NCBI RefSeq assembly: GCF_004025325.1
Contig: NZ_RSFE01000001.1
Coordinates: 248,001 to 312,000 of the forward strand
DNA from: Pseudidiomarina gelatinasegens
GTDB lineage: Bacteria > Pseudomonadota > Gammaproteobacteria > Enterobacterales > Alteromonadaceae
Length of the DNA stretch: 64,000 nt
Direction of reading: 5' to 3'
In this document: positions 8,889-18,736 of the stretch, in pieces
How the letters are laid out: the number at the start of each line of letters is the position of its first letter
Position numbering within the stretch: the stretch's first letter is position 1
The notes under the pieces: generated by a model
The model's database searches: none
Told to the model about the DNA's origin: nothing
The model's input: the letters and a program-made list of their open reading frames with translations, nothing else
Translations under genes and position numbers: made by a program

Positions 8889-10655
8889 TTAGTCGTTGTC
8901 CTTAACCGTAACAGCAACATTAAGTTCTGCCAATGCTTCAGGGTTAGCTACCCCAGGCGCATCCGTCATCACACACGCCGCAGTCGTAGTTTTCGGGAAC
9001 GCAATCACTTCACGAATCGAGCTGGCACCAACCATTAGCATCACCAAACGGTCTAAACCAAAAGCTAGCCCCGCATGCGGCGGTGTACCGTACTTTAATG
9101 CTTCCAGCAAAAAGCCGAATTTTTCCTGTGCTTCTTCTTTGCCAATGCCCAATATCTCAAACGCAGCCTGCTGCATCTCGTTATTGTGAATACGCACCGA
9201 GCCGCCACCTACTTCAACACCGTTCAACACCATGTCATAGGCATTTGAAAGCGCTTCTTCAGGGTTTGCTTTAAGCTGTTCAGGCGTAACACCAACTGGT
9301 GCTGTAAATGGATGGTGAATGGCATGTAAGCGGCCCTCATGCTCTTCGAACATTGGGAAATCAACCACCCACAATGGGCGCCATTCGTCACTGACCAAGT
9401 CAAAGTCTTGACCCACTTTCAAGCGCAGCGCACCCATGGCTTCGGCAACGGTTGTTGCTTTATCAGCACCAAAGAAAATAATATCGCCGTTGGCTGCCTG
9501 TGTGCGTTCTAAAATAGCGTTCAAGGCGTCGTCAGGAATAAATTTCAGTACCGGTGACTGGATGCCCTCACGCCCAGCAGCAAGGTCATTAACCTTCATC
9601 CACGCCAAGCCTTTGGCGCCATAAATGCCGACAAAGTTCGTGTATTCATCAATATTTTTGCGCGAAATAGCTTCCGCTTTGCCCGGCACCTTCAAGGCCG
9701 CTACGCGCCCTTTCGGATCATTTGCCGGCCCAGCAAAAACCTTAAACTCGACGTCTTTTAATAAGTCCGCAACATCAACTAACTCAAGCGGATTGCGCAA
9801 ATCCGGCTTGTCACTGCCGAAACGACGCATCGCTTCGTGCCAAGTCATGCGCGGAAAGTCGCCTAGATCAACGTTTAGCATCGCAGCAAACAACTCACGG
9901 ACCATTTGCTCCGTTACAGCCATAACCTGATCAGAACTCATGAACGACGTTTCAATATCAATCTGAGTAAATTCAGGCTGGCGGTCTGCCCGCAAGTCTT
10001 CATCGCGGAAACATTTAACAATTTGATAGTAACGGTCAAAGCCCGACATCATCAGCAACTGCTTAAACAATTGCGGCGATTGCGGCAACGCAAAGAATTT
10101 ACCCTTATGCGTTCGGCTTGGCACCAAATAATCGCGCGCACCTTCAGGCGTTGCACGCGTCAACATTGGCGTTTCAATATCTAAAAAGCCACTGTCATCA
10201 AGGAAGCGACGCACCGCGCTGGTTACTTTCGCGCGAAACTGAATATTGTGATTCATATTCGGACGGCGTAAGTCCAAATAACGGAAACGCAACCGCTGCT
10301 CTTCACTCACTTGTTGATTGAAATCAATCGGCAGCGGCTCTGAACGACTAATAATCTCTAATTCGGTCGCCATCAGTTCAACCGCACCCGTCGCCATGCT
10401 CTTATTCACCTGACTTTCAGGGCGCGCACGGACAGTACCGGTTAATCGAATGCAGAATTCTTGACGCAACTTGTTTGCTGTTTCAAATAACGCCTGCTGA
10501 TCTGGGTCAAACACCACCTGCACCAAACCAGTGCGGTCGCGCATATCGATAAAAATCAAACCGCCCAAATCACGGCGTTTATTCACCCAACCACAAAGAG
10601 TGACTGACTGGTCTACAAGGCTGCTATCAAGCTGTCCACAATAATGGCTACGCAT
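8889..10655 (-). CDS. aspS: Aspartyl-tRNA synthetase AspS
   Basis: Class IIb synthetase that charges tRNA-Asp. The start at 10655 ([10 protein letters not shown]) is taken because it begins at the conserved OB-fold N-terminus; fourteen upstream in-frame residues look non-coding. The 588-residue product has the anticodon-binding OB domain (1-105), class II motif 2 ([18 protein letters not shown]), the bacterial insertion domain (about 285-415) and motif 3 ([15 protein letters not shown]). It lies 25 nt upstream of ruvC and is probably co-transcribed with it. Confidence 0.97.
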   Translation of the reverse strand: MRSHYCGQLDSSLVDQSVTLCGWVNKRRDLGGLIFIDMRDRTGLVQVVFDPDQQALFETANKLRQEFCIRLTGTVRARPESQVNKSMATGAVELMATELEIISRSEPLPIDFNQQVSEEQRLRFRYLDLRRPNMNHNIQFRAKVTSAVRRFLDDSGFLDIETPMLTRATPEGARDYLVPSRTHKGKFFALPQSPQLFKQLLMMSGFDRYYQIVKCFRDEDLRADRQPEFTQIDIETSFMSSDQVMAVTEQMVRELFAAMLNVDLGDFPRMTWHEAMRRFGSDKPDLRNPLELVDVADLLKDVEFKVFAGPANDPKGRVAALKVPGKAEAISRKNIDEYTNFVGIYGAKGLAWMKVNDLAAGREGIQSPVLKFIPDDALNAILERTQAANGDIIFFGADKATTVAEAMGALRLKVGQDFDLVSDEWRPLWVVDFPMFEEHEGRLHAIHHPFTAPVGVTPEQLKANPEEALSNAYDMVLNGVEVGGGSVRIHNNEMQQAAFEILGIGKEEAQEKFGFLLEALKYGTPPHAGLAFGLDRLVMLMVGASSIREVIAFPKTTTAACVMTDAPGVANPEALAELNVAVTVKDND

Positions 10656-10829
10656 GGGATTGTCCCTAACACAAATTAAGAAATTACAAAGCAGCACATT
10701 ATAACGGACTGGCGCTGATTGTCAGTAGCTGAAGCCCGAATGAAGCGCATCAATGAGAAAAAATTTAGTTTAAGCTCACCTTAGGCTAAAATGTCCCACC
10801 TGACCGTCAGCCAAAGATTCAACCTGTCT

Positions 10830-11561
10830 ATGATAAAAAAAGATTCAATCTTCGCCGAGCCACTGCCACAAGTTAGCGACTTTGTATTTGATCAAACCGT
10901 GGTGGAAGTATTCCCCGACATGATCAACCGCTCTGTACCCGGCTACCAAAGCATTCTGCAAGGCATCGGTCAGCTAACCAAACGCTTTGCCCAGCCCGAC
11001 TCGAACTTATATGACCTCGGCTGCTCGCTAGGCGCTGCCACCTTGGCAATGCGCCAAAACAGCCAGCATTTAAGTGGCGTTACCGTCATTGGTATAGATA
11101 ATTCAGCCGCCATGGTCGAACGCTGCAAGCTTCACCTGCAAGGCTACCGCAGCGACGTGCCCGTGATTGTCCGCTGCGAAGACATTCAGCAATCAGAAAT
11201 TCAGGATGCCTCTGTAGCCACAATGAACTTCACGTTGCAGTTTGTGCCGCCCGAGCAACGCTACGACCTATTGAAGAAAATTTATGACGGCTTAAAGCCC
11301 GGCGGCGTGTTGCTATTAAGCGAGAAATTCCGCAGCAGCGATACCCAGATGAATGATTTACTCGTTGATATCCACCATGAATTCAAACGCGCCAACGGCT
11401 ACAGCGAACTGGAAATTGCACAAAAACGCGCAGCCATCGAGAACGTGATGCGTGTCGATACACTCGAGCAACACCATGAGCGCCTGCGCGACATTGGCTT
11501 CGAACACACCCAAGTCTGGTTCCAGTGCTACAATTTCGCCGCCATGCTCGCCGTCAAATAA
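10830..11561 (+). CDS. cmoA: Carboxy-S-adenosyl-L-methionine synthase CmoA
   Basis: CmoA makes carboxy-SAM from SAM and prephenate for tRNA wobble uridine modification (cmo5U34). The ATG at 10830 gives 243 residues beginning at the conserved DSIFAEP region; an in-frame ATG at 10791 would add 13 unconserved residues, and neither has a strong ribosome site. The Rossmann SAM motif is YDLGCSLGAATLAMR. FPDMINRSVPGY is a family signature. cmoB follows after 27 nt. Confidence 0.95.
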   Translation: MIKKDSIFAEPLPQVSDFVFDQTVVEVFPDMINRSVPGYQSILQGIGQLTKRFAQPDSNLYDLGCSLGAATLAMRQNSQHLSGVTVIGIDNSAAMVERCKLHLQGYRSDVPVIVRCEDIQQSEIQDASVATMNFTLQFVPPEQRYDLLKKIYDGLKPGGVLLLSEKFRSSDTQMNDLLVDIHHEFKRANGYSELEIAQKRAAIENVMRVDTLEQHHERLRDIGFEHTQVWFQCYNFAAMLAVK

Positions 11562-11588
11562 CTGGCCGTCAACATAACCGGAGAAACC

Positions 11589-12569
11589 ATGAACCTTTTT
11601 GCCAAAGACCTTATTGCTGTCGCAGATTCCCCCCTGCAACACTGGCTAACGACGTTGCCTGCGCAACTCGAAACATGGCAAAAAGAACAACAGCACGGTG
11701 AATTGCCGAAATGGCTACGTTGTGTCGAGCAGCTACCTGAACTAGCGCCCCAGCATGTCAGCCTAGCCGACACCGTAACCGTTACCAGCGACGACATCTC
11801 AGAAGGCCAACAAAACCGCATACGCGGCCTTATGATGCAGCTTACTCCTTGGCGCAAAGGCCCATTTAACTTGCACGGCGTACACATTGATACAGAGTGG
11901 CGTTCAGATTTTAAATGGCAACGCGTCGCACCGCATTTAAGCAACAACGGTGACTTAAGCGGGCGCCAAGTGCTAGATGTCGGCTGCGGTAGCGGCTACC
12001 ACCTGTGGCGCATGCTTGAGAGTGGCGCGGATCAAGTTTGGGGCGTTGACCCCGGCCAGCTGTTTATGGCTCAGTTTATGGCCATACGCCACTTTATGCC
12101 AAAAGAGCTTGCAGAGCGTGCGCATTGGTTCCCGCTAGGCGTCGAAGACTTACCCGAACTACGCGCGTTTGACACCGTGTTCAGCATGGGTGTGCTGTAT
12201 CACCGCCGCTCCCCCATTGATTTTCTCAACCAGCTGCGCGCTCAATTAAAGCCAGGCGGCGAGCTTGTGTTAGAAACCCTTGTGGTAGAAGGCGACGAAA
12301 ATACCGTGTTAGTGCCAGGCGAAACCTACGCCAGAATGCGAAACGTGTGGTTTATTCCAAGCACCGCTGCATTGCTGCATTGGATGGAGCGCTGCGGCTT
12401 TAAAAATGCCCACGTGGTGGACGAGTCCGTCACCACACTCGAAGAACAACGCGCCACCGAATGGATGCAAGGCCAGTCGTTAGCAGACTTTTTAGATCCA
12501 AAAGACTCCACACGAACGATTGAAGGCTTCCCAGCCCCTCGCCGCGCAGTGATAATAGCGAATCGTTAG
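11589..12569 (+). CDS. cmoB: tRNA U34 carboxymethyltransferase CmoB
   Basis: CmoB transfers the carboxymethyl group of carboxy-SAM to 5-hydroxyuridine-34 of tRNA. The 326-residue length is close to the family norm. The SAM-binding motif is [15 protein letters not shown] at about residue 128; [12 protein letters not shown] and [14 protein letters not shown] are characteristic. An SD-like GGAG lies upstream at 11579. Confidence 0.96.
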   Translation: MNLFAKDLIAVADSPLQHWLTTLPAQLETWQKEQQHGELPKWLRCVEQLPELAPQHVSLADTVTVTSDDISEGQQNRIRGLMMQLTPWRKGPFNLHGVHIDTEWRSDFKWQRVAPHLSNNGDLSGRQVLDVGCGSGYHLWRMLESGADQVWGVDPGQLFMAQFMAIRHFMPKELAERAHWFPLGVEDLPELRAFDTVFSMGVLYHRRSPIDFLNQLRAQLKPGGELVLETLVVEGDENTVLVPGETYARMRNVWFIPSTAALLHWMERCGFKNAHVVDESVTTLEEQRATEWMQGQSLADFLDPKDSTRTIEGFPAPRRAVIIANR

Positions 12570-12585
12570 CGGTTAAGAGAGAAAT

Positions 12586-12614
12586 AGGGGTCGGTTAAGA
12601 GCTATGCGACCCCT
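12586..12614. repeat. Hairpin downstream of cmoB
   Basis: AGGGGTCG at 12586-12593 pairs perfectly with CGACCCCT at 12607-12614 over a 13-nt loop. A T-rich stretch follows, so it may terminate cmoB transcription, but there is no clean T-tract. The GGGGTC...GACCCC form resembles widespread REP-type palindromes. Confidence 0.5.
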
Positions 12615-12627
12615 GTTATATTTTGGT

Positions 12628-12693
12628 GTTCAGTTGCAGCAATATAGTTACAAAATAACGCCCCGATTTGTAACTATATTGCTGCAACTGAAC
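12628..12693. repeat. 27-bp perfect inverted repeat
   Basis: Arms 12628-12654 and 12667-12693 are exact reverse complements over 27 bp with a 12-nt loop (ATAACGCCCCGA). The stem is of mixed composition and lacks a following T-tract, so it does not look like an ordinary terminator. It sits between the convergent genes cmoB and the XRE regulator. Confidence 0.85.
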
Positions 12694-12788
12694 GACTTTA
12701 TTTTTATAGCACGCCACCACACCCACCCTGACTTCTTTTGCAGGCACCGCCATAGTTGTGGCGCTAATCCACTATCGTTTTGCGAGTT

Positions 12789-13100
12789 TCAGAGGTATGG
12801 CGCCATGAGGTCATCCAACTTGCGTTGACGTTCATCACGTGCGCGTTTCGCGGGAGGGGCCGCTAGCAAATTATCGATGAGTTCAATAAAGTGTCGCGCT
12901 AGCCCGAGCTCAGCAAACGCTGCTAAAAGATAGTCACTGCGAACACTGTGACCAGTTTCAAGTCGCGATATCGAAGCGCGGCTGCAAAACAAGCGCTCCG
13001 AGAGCGCTTCTTGACTCATTTGGTATTCGCGCTCCAAGCGTATCAAGCGCGCTATCTTAATCGCGAGCTCGTCCTGTTCCGCCCGAAATGTTTCGTTCAT
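12789..13100 (-). CDS. Small XRE-family HTH transcriptional regulator
   Basis: A 103-residue protein starting at the ATG at 13100, which has a GGAGG ribosome site five bases upstream; the frame extends further up but without support. A Cro/CI-type helix-turn-helix spans about residues 14-70 (YQMSQEALSERLFCSRASISRLETG), followed by a basic helical tail. No toxin partner is adjacent: upstream on the same strand is galU. Three 10-bp direct repeats in its promoter region (13128-13157) suggest autoregulation. Its targets cannot be told from the sequence. Confidence 0.8.
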   Translation of the reverse strand: MNETFRAEQDELAIKIARLIRLEREYQMSQEALSERLFCSRASISRLETGHSVRSDYLLAAFAELGLARHFIELIDNLLAAPPAKRARDERQRKLDDLMAPYL

Positions 13101-13127
13101 CCGTGCCTCCGTGCACAATCTTGATAG

Positions 13128-13157
13128 CCTAAATTAACCTAAATCAACCTAAATTAG
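13128..13157. promoter_or_regulatory. Three 10-bp direct repeats upstream of the XRE gene
   Basis: CCTAAATTAA, CCTAAATCAA and CCTAAATTAG follow one another without spacing, giving one copy per DNA helical turn. They lie 28-57 bp upstream of the XRE start, over its likely promoter. Autoregulatory operator is an inference. Confidence 0.5.
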
Positions 13158-13210
13158 CTTCAAGAAAGTTTAGAAAGCACATTCAATAAACACAATTCAC
13201 AAAAACGGAT

Positions 13211-14107
13211 TTACTCCGCAGACATTAGCGTGCTCTTCAGCCATGCTGTGAAGTCGTCAGCAATTGCGGGATTCCGCATTGCGTGCTCGACAAAAGCTTG
13301 TGCGTAGCCAAGCTTGTTACCGCAGTCGTGACTGCGACCTTTCATGTAATACGCATTGACCGGTTGCTGTTCGAGCAACATGGCCATCGCATCGGTTAAT
13401 TGAATTTCATTACCAGCACCCACTGGTGTGCGCTCTAACAAAGCCCACAACGCTGCTGGAAACACATAACGGCCAACCACGGCTAAATCCGACGGGGCTT
13501 CAGCCACTGGTGGCTTTTCAACCAGTCGTTTTATTGGTGCTTGCGCACCTGGCTGCAATTGCACCCCATCAATGTCGGCAATACCGTATTGATTGGTTAA
13601 CGCTTGGGGTACTTTCTCAACCATGACTTGGGCTGCGCCCGAGGCATTGAAGTTGGCGACCATTTCGGCCATGTTATCGCGGGCTAAGTCGCAGCTTGCT
13701 GCGTCCACGAGCACATCAGGTAACACTACAGCGAACGGCTGATCATCAATCAATGGCCGCGCGCAAAGCACCGCATGGCCTAGGCCTTTGGCTTCGTCTT
13801 GGCGCACAGCCATAATGGTGACGTTAGGCGGGCAAATTGCCCGCACTTCGGCCAAAAGTTGTTCTTTCGCGCGTTTTCCCAGCATGTCTTCCAACTCATA
13901 ATTCGAGTCAAAATGGTTTTCGATGGCCGCTTTGCTTGAGTGTGTCACCAAAATAATATCGGTGAGCCCCGCAGCGGCGCATTCTTCAACGATGTACTGA
14001 ATCAACGGCCGGTCAACCAACGGCAGCATTTCTTTTGGAATTGCTTTGGTTGCTGGCAGCATCCGAGTCCCTAGACCTGCCACCGGAATCACAACTTTCT
14101 TCACCAT
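13211..14107 (-). CDS. galU: UTP-glucose-1-phosphate uridylyltransferase GalU
   Basis: GalU makes UDP-glucose for surface polysaccharides and trehalose. The 298-residue product has the nucleotidyltransferase signature [20 protein letters not shown] at the N-terminus and the [12 protein letters not shown] and [20 protein letters not shown] segments. It follows the POT transporter gene after 11 nt and probably shares its transcript. Confidence 0.96.
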   Translation of the reverse strand: MVKKVVIPVAGLGTRMLPATKAIPKEMLPLVDRPLIQYIVEECAAAGLTDIILVTHSSKAAIENHFDSNYELEDMLGKRAKEQLLAEVRAICPPNVTIMAVRQDEAKGLGHAVLCARPLIDDQPFAVVLPDVLVDAASCDLARDNMAEMVANFNASGAAQVMVEKVPQALTNQYGIADIDGVQLQPGAQAPIKRLVEKPPVAEAPSDLAVVGRYVFPAALWALLERTPVGAGNEIQLTDAMAMLLEQQPVNAYYMKGRSHDCGNKLGYAQAFVEHAMRNPAIADDFTAWLKSTLMSAE

Positions 14108-14118
14108 GCTTTACAGTC

Positions 14119-15615
14119 CTATTGTTTTTTTGCTTTGTCGCCTAAGCCTTCATGCTCGGCAACTGCTTCAAGTTCTTGCTCAACGCCTTCAACTGCGGTG
14201 GTTGGTGCAGCGCGTTCAGCACCGTGCATCCAGTTCACCAACATGCCAGAAATCAACCACAGCACTACGGCAAAGAACAACAGCCCTACGGCAACACCTC
14301 CGAACACGACTAACAATCCTGAATACTGTGCTTCAAGGCCAATCGATTGAGCTAAATTAATCGAGAACGAATACTTGTCTGCTTCTTCGCTGAATGCACC
14401 AACCATACCGGCTAAGTAGCTTGCGATAGCAGGCATTAAGAACCAGATACCCATAACCAGTGACGCGAGGCGTAACGGCGCTAGCTTGGTCATCAACGAC
14501 AAGCCAACTGGTGAGATACAAAGTTCACCCAAGGTATGGAACATGTACGCAAGTACCAGCCACATCATGTTGGCTTTACCGGTTACCTGAATTTCGAACA
14601 AGCCGAGAATCAAGAACACGAAACCAATTGAGGTAAGAATTAAGCCAGTAAATACTTTAATCGGCGCATCTGGGCTCTTGTCTTTCTTGTGCAGCCACAT
14701 CCAAAGAAATGAGAATAATGGCGCAAACAACAGAATAAATAATGGGTTTAATGACTGGAAGTAACCCGCTGGCACTTCGGTGGAACCTATCATTCGATCT
14801 GTGAAGCGGTCGGCATAGATGTTCATTAAGCCGCCAGCTTGCTCGAAGGCGAGCCAGAATACAGTAACAAATACGAACAAGAACAAGATAACGCGTAAAC
14901 GGTCGTGCTCAATTTTGGTCAGTGGCTTTTTCACGCCACCAGCGGCATCGCGGTCACGTTTGGCGCCTGGTATTTTGCCGATATCGCCGAGGTATTTTTG
15001 GAAGAACAAGCCTTGTGTGATCACAGCAAGCATCATACCAACACCGGCGGCGAAGTAGCCCCAGCGCCAGCCGTAATCTGCACTTTCGCCCAGCGTTGAG
15101 GTAATCAGCGGTGCAATAAAGGCACCGAGGTTAATCCCCATGTAGAAAATTGAAAACGCACTGTCACGACGGGCGTCGCCTTGCGTATAGAGATCACCCA
15201 CAATGGTGGAGATATTCGGCTTAAATAGGCCGTTACCAGCAATCAGGATACCTAAACCAACGTAAAACAACTCAATGCTATGGGGTGTTGCAGCGAACAA
15301 GGTAAATTGTGCTGCGGCCATTAATAGGCCACCCAGCAGAATTGACTTTCGTTGGCCTAAGAAATTATCTGCCAACCAGCCACCAATAAGCGGTGTAAAA
15401 TAAACCAAGCCGGTGTACATGCCGTACAGTGACAACGCTTCTGCGTCGGTCATACCAAAACCAGGGTTAGCTGCTTCAGTTGCTGCAACCAGGGTTAAAA
15501 CTAATAGTGCACGCATGCCGTAGTAAGAAAAGCGTTCCCACATTTCGGCGGTAAAAAGCACATACAGGCCCTTTGGGTGACCCCAAAGTTCTGACTTAGA
15601 AGGCGCCTGGCTCAT
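14119..15615 (-). CDS. Proton-dependent oligopeptide transporter (POT/PTR2)
   Basis: Inner-membrane MFS-type symporter that imports di- and tripeptides with protons. The 498-residue product has about 12-14 membrane helices. PTR2 signatures are visible: FSYYGMRALLVL with the E..ER..YYG proton-coupling motif near residue 28, and IFYMGINLGAFIAPL. E. coli DtpA and DtpB are homologous, but I cannot assign which. A Glu-rich cytoplasmic tail ends the protein. Confidence 0.93.
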   Translation of the reverse strand: MSQAPSKSELWGHPKGLYVLFTAEMWERFSYYGMRALLVLTLVAATEAANPGFGMTDAEALSLYGMYTGLVYFTPLIGGWLADNFLGQRKSILLGGLLMAAAQFTLFAATPHSIELFYVGLGILIAGNGLFKPNISTIVGDLYTQGDARRDSAFSIFYMGINLGAFIAPLITSTLGESADYGWRWGYFAAGVGMMLAVITQGLFFQKYLGDIGKIPGAKRDRDAAGGVKKPLTKIEHDRLRVILFLFVFVTVFWLAFEQAGGLMNIYADRFTDRMIGSTEVPAGYFQSLNPLFILLFAPLFSFLWMWLHKKDKSPDAPIKVFTGLILTSIGFVFLILGLFEIQVTGKANMMWLVLAYMFHTLGELCISPVGLSLMTKLAPLRLASLVMGIWFLMPAIASYLAGMVGAFSEEADKYSFSINLAQSIGLEAQYSGLLVVFGGVAVGLLFFAVVLWLISGMLVNWMHGAERAAPTTAVEGVEQELEAVAEHEGLGDKAKKQ

Positions 15616-15651
15616 AAATATTCCTCAAGTAATTTAGTTATAGTTATTGAA

Positions 15652-15707
15652 GTTATAAAAGTGACTGGCTTTTATAACGCAGAAGCCTTGCGCGGCGCAA
15701 GGCTTCT
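15652..15707. repeat. Two adjacent hairpins between mlaA and the POT gene
   Basis: GTTATAAAAG/CTTTTATAAC (15652-15661 and 15669-15678) and a 12-bp stem with 3-nt loop (15681-15692 and 15696-15707) lie back to back. The second stem, just after the mlaA stop, is probably the mlaA terminator although a T-tract is missing; the first lies in the leader of the transporter. Confidence 0.55.
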
Positions 15708-15711
15708 GGGG

Positions 15712-16443
15712 TTAAAACTGGTCGTAAAAATCTTCGTCCAGCTCTTCCTCTTCAGGAGGTGCTGGCGGATTGCCGTCGTAAACTTTGTCTTGCCAGCGCT
15801 GAAAATAAGACTCTTTCACAAATGAATAAGGGTCAAGTGAGTCTTCCAGCATAGGTTCCAGATCCATCACCTGAATGCGAGCTTCCAAGCCTTTAATCAC
15901 CCAACGCGCAACGCTGGTTGGCCCATTTAGGTTGTCGAGCGGAAAGTACATGCCATCAACCACATCACCACCGCGATCAACGGGTACGGTTGGTCCCATG
16001 GCTGGCAACATCAAGTACGGACCATCGCCAACACCGTAAAACGCTAATACTTCGCCAAAACCTTCTTCGCGGCGATTAATACCGATTTCCGTTGCGACAT
16101 CGAACAGGCCTAAGATACCAACACTGCTGTTAATGGCGAAACGCCAAAAACTTACGCCGGCATCAACAGCTTTCCCTTGCAGGGCATTGTTAACAATCGA
16201 CGACACCTCATCGAGGTTTTCAACAGCGTTAAGCAAACCCGAGCGAACCGGCTGTGGTACCTTGCTGTAGGCTTTGGCGGTAGGACGAAGTACTGCATCG
16301 TCCAACTCTTCGTTAAAGTCCCACACCACACGGTTTACGTCCTCGAACGGGTCGCGTTGATCCGCCCATCCATCGTCTTCGGGGGTGGTGGCGCAACCGC
16401 TTGCCAATAGGGCAACTGCAGCGATAGCTAAGATTCGTTTCAT
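15712..16443 (-). CDS. mlaA: Phospholipid-binding lipoprotein MlaA (VacJ)
   Basis: Outer-membrane lipoprotein that removes mislocalised phospholipids from the outer leaflet and passes them to MlaC. The ATG at 16443 opens on a lipoprotein signal with lipobox LLASGC; the frame extends seven residues further up. The 243-residue product shows DPFEDVNRVVWDFNEELDD, NNALQGKAVDAG and GPYLMLPAMGPT, all typical. The tail is acidic. The rest of the Mla ABC system is not in this window. Confidence 0.94.
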   Translation of the reverse strand: MKRILAIAAVALLASGCATTPEDDGWADQRDPFEDVNRVVWDFNEELDDAVLRPTAKAYSKVPQPVRSGLLNAVENLDEVSSIVNNALQGKAVDAGVSFWRFAINSSVGILGLFDVATEIGINRREEGFGEVLAFYGVGDGPYLMLPAMGPTVPVDRGGDVVDGMYFPLDNLNGPTSVARWVIKGLEARIQVMDLEPMLEDSLDPYSFVKESYFQRWQDKVYDGNPPAPPEEEELDEDFYDQF

Positions 16444-16460
16444 GACTACTCCGATGTCCG

Positions 16461-16497
16461 TCAATCGTTATTCGTTAATGGTTATTCGTTATTGAAT
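16461..16497. repeat. CGAATAACG-family repeat between ccmI and mlaA
   Basis: The stretch is built of ATTCGTTA/GTTATTCG units, related to the inverted repeats around the four-helix-bundle gene at 36493-36970. The ccmI stop codon (CAATAA) is read from the edge of this repeat. Confidence 0.6.
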
Positions 16498-17688
16498 TTT
16501 TAGTTCTACCTGCGCGGTAGACGGTTCAATAATCACTGGTTCGGCATCAAAGTCGCCTGGTGCCGCATCAATTTGTTCATCCGCAGATATACGTGCCATA
16601 ACCTGCCATTGGTTCAACTGACTCATACGGTAGTCAGGCAACATGGCATTGGCATCCGATAAAGTCACGGTTACTGGGAAGTCTCCCACCGGCTGACGAA
16701 TTACCGCTGCTGGCATACCTGGACCTTCTGGAGCGCGCACATACACAAACAATGTTGCGCCTGCCGGAATTTGCTCACGTACCGCTTCTGAAACCGTCAC
16801 GGTTACCGTAAGTTGCTGCTCTGTCGCAGAAAGACGCTGCTTGGCATCAGCAACCGCCTTAGCAACGGGCTGGTAGCGCTCATCGGCTTCTGGAATTTGT
16901 TGCAGCAATAATTCCCACGCCGTAATTGCTTGTTCCCAATCGCCACGCTGAAACGCCACAAAACCTAACAACGAGAGGGCCTCTTCGTTACCCGGCTCTT
17001 GTTCCAGCACCCGTTGCAGCTTACGCGCGGCTTCAGGCATAAAGCTCTCATCGCCGGTTTGCAGTAACAATTGCGCGTAACTCAACAAGGTGCCAACGCG
17101 ATCAGGCTCAATGCTCAATGATTTTTTGTAGGCATCTATCGATTGTTCGAGTTGCCCCAAGGCACTCATTGAACGCGCATAAACCAACCACGCAACCGCA
17201 TCATCAGGCTCTTTCGCCAAACGCTGACGCAGCCCCAACGCAAAGGTTTCCAGCTCTTCGCGGGTGGTTTGCGCATCACTGTTGGTTAAAACTTTTTTAC
17301 CCAGCTCAGGCAGTTGTTCCAACGCACTGTCGGCCTCGCGTTGCAGGCTCCAGCTACCAAACAAGCTATACAGCACCACAGTAAGCACCACGATAACCAC
17401 CGCCGGCACCCATATATGACGCCCAACTTGCTGATCATGCACCTGCTCTAATTCAGAGTTTTCGGTAACAAAGCGCTTATCCAATTCAGAATTCGCACGG
17501 TTAAATGCATTTTCGTTCAGCAGACCATCTTCACGTTCTTGCACCAACTCAAGCTTACGCTGTTCATACAACTCGCGGTTTACGTCAAGCCGTGTGCGTT
17601 GCTGATCACGCTGCCGACGGCCGATGAGCAAAAAGAACAAGCCCCCAGCCAGTGCAACGGCGATAATTAAAGCGATATGTACAATCAT
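16489..17688 (-). CDS. ccmI: Cytochrome c maturation protein CcmI
   Basis: CcmI holds apocytochrome c for the CcmF/H heme lyase. The 399-residue product has two N-terminal membrane helices (about residues 4-22 and 90-112) with a charged loop between them, then TPR repeats (about 130-275) and a C-terminal beta-rich CycH-type domain. It overlaps ccmH by four bases and is the last ccm gene. Confidence 0.93.
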   Translation of the reverse strand: MIVHIALIIAVALAGGLFFLLIGRRQRDQQRTRLDVNRELYEQRKLELVQEREDGLLNENAFNRANSELDKRFVTENSELEQVHDQQVGRHIWVPAVVIVVLTVVLYSLFGSWSLQREADSALEQLPELGKKVLTNSDAQTTREELETFALGLRQRLAKEPDDAVAWLVYARSMSALGQLEQSIDAYKKSLSIEPDRVGTLLSYAQLLLQTGDESFMPEAARKLQRVLEQEPGNEEALSLLGFVAFQRGDWEQAITAWELLLQQIPEADERYQPVAKAVADAKQRLSATEQQLTVTVTVSEAVREQIPAGATLFVYVRAPEGPGMPAAVIRQPVGDFPVTVTLSDANAMLPDYRMSQLNQWQVMARISADEQIDAAPGDFDAEPVIIEPSTAQVELKIQ

Positions 17689-18164
17689 GACGACTTATCC
17701 TGTTGTTTCCCAGCGCGCAACGCATCGAGTTGTTGCTGTTCTTGCTCGCTCATTTCCACTTCAGCATTGTTGCGCGCACGAACGCGCACGAAAATAACAC
17801 CGGCGCCGATAACGATTACCAGCACAGGGCCAAGCCACAACACCAGCGTACTCAGCTTCATTGGCGGACGGTAGTACGCAAAGTCGCCGTAGCGCGCGAC
17901 CATATAGTCGACTACTTCTTGCTTACTGGCACCCTGCTGTACCATCAGATAAGTTCTGTCACGCAAGTCTTTTGCCAGCGCCGCATCGGAATCACCAATG
18001 GTTTGATTTTGACATTTAGGGCAACGTATTTCGTCGATAAGCTCACGAAACAGTGCTTCTTTTTGCGGGTCATCAAACTTGTAAGTCTCTAGATTAACCG
18101 CATGGGCCACACTGATAACCGTTAAGCATGCCAACACGGCAGCCAGCCACAATGAACGCATCAT
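17685..18164 (-). CDS. ccmH: Cytochrome c maturation protein CcmH (CcmL-type thioredoxin-like)
   Basis: Membrane-anchored periplasmic reductase for apocytochrome c. The 159-residue product has a signal peptide, the redox motif RCPKCQNQ at about residue 47 and a C-terminal membrane helix at about 103-124. It is the short form, with CcmI as a separate gene, unlike the fused E. coli CcmH. Its start overlaps ccmG by four bases. Confidence 0.96.
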   Translation of the reverse strand: MMRSLWLAAVLACLTVISVAHAVNLETYKFDDPQKEALFRELIDEIRCPKCQNQTIGDSDAALAKDLRDRTYLMVQQGASKQEVVDYMVARYGDFAYYRPPMKLSTLVLWLGPVLVIVIGAGVIFVRVRARNNAEVEMSEQEQQQLDALRAGKQQDKSS

Positions 18165-18736
18165 GGTGTACCTCCCGCCGCAGTATAATCAGCCATTAAA
18201 CGTTCATATTGCGGCCCCAGCACGTTGTTCCAAACCCGCTCATTCACGTCACCAACGTGGCGATAAACCACTTCGCCTTCGGCATTAATCAAAAAGGTTT
18301 CCGGGGCGCCATAAACACCAAAGTCAATCGCAACCATACCGCGCTCGTCAAACAGATTCACTTGGTATGGGTCGCCGAGCGTATTAAGCCAATTAACAGC
18401 CTTGGCGCGTGAATCGTCTTTGTAGTTTAACCCAACAATGTAGACATCCTGCGCTGCTAACTTATTTAAATATTCGTGTTCAGCACGGCACGTCGGGCAC
18501 CAGGTAGCCCAAACATTCATCAACATAGGGCGGCCTTGCAGCACGCTTTCAGTATGAATTTTTTGGGTGTCATAAATATCGGGCAATTCAAACTGCGGCA
18601 CCGGCTTACCCACCAACGCAGAGCTGAGCTCAGTCGGGTCTGAAAATAAGCCGCGTAAAAGAAATATCGTTAACCACAAAAAAGCTAACAGGGGCAGCGC
18701 TAACACTACCCAACGCAATCGACTACGCTGTGCCAT
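18161..18736 (-). CDS. ccmG: Thiol:disulfide interchange protein CcmG (DsbE)
   Basis: Periplasmic thioredoxin that keeps apocytochrome c cysteines reduced. The ATG at 18736 follows a GAGGTAGTT ribosome site and is preferred over an in-frame start 42 bases upstream that would sit deep inside ccmF. The 191-residue product has an N-terminal membrane anchor (about 9-30) and the active site WATWCPTCRAEH. It overlaps ccmF by 14 bases. Confidence 0.95.
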   Translation of the reverse strand: MAQRSRLRWVVLALPLLAFLWLTIFLLRGLFSDPTELSSALVGKPVPQFELPDIYDTQKIHTESVLQGRPMLMNVWATWCPTCRAEHEYLNKLAAQDVYIVGLNYKDDSRAKAVNWLNTLGDPYQVNLFDERGMVAIDFGVYGAPETFLINAEGEVVYRHVGDVNERVWNNVLGPQYERLMADYTAAGGTP

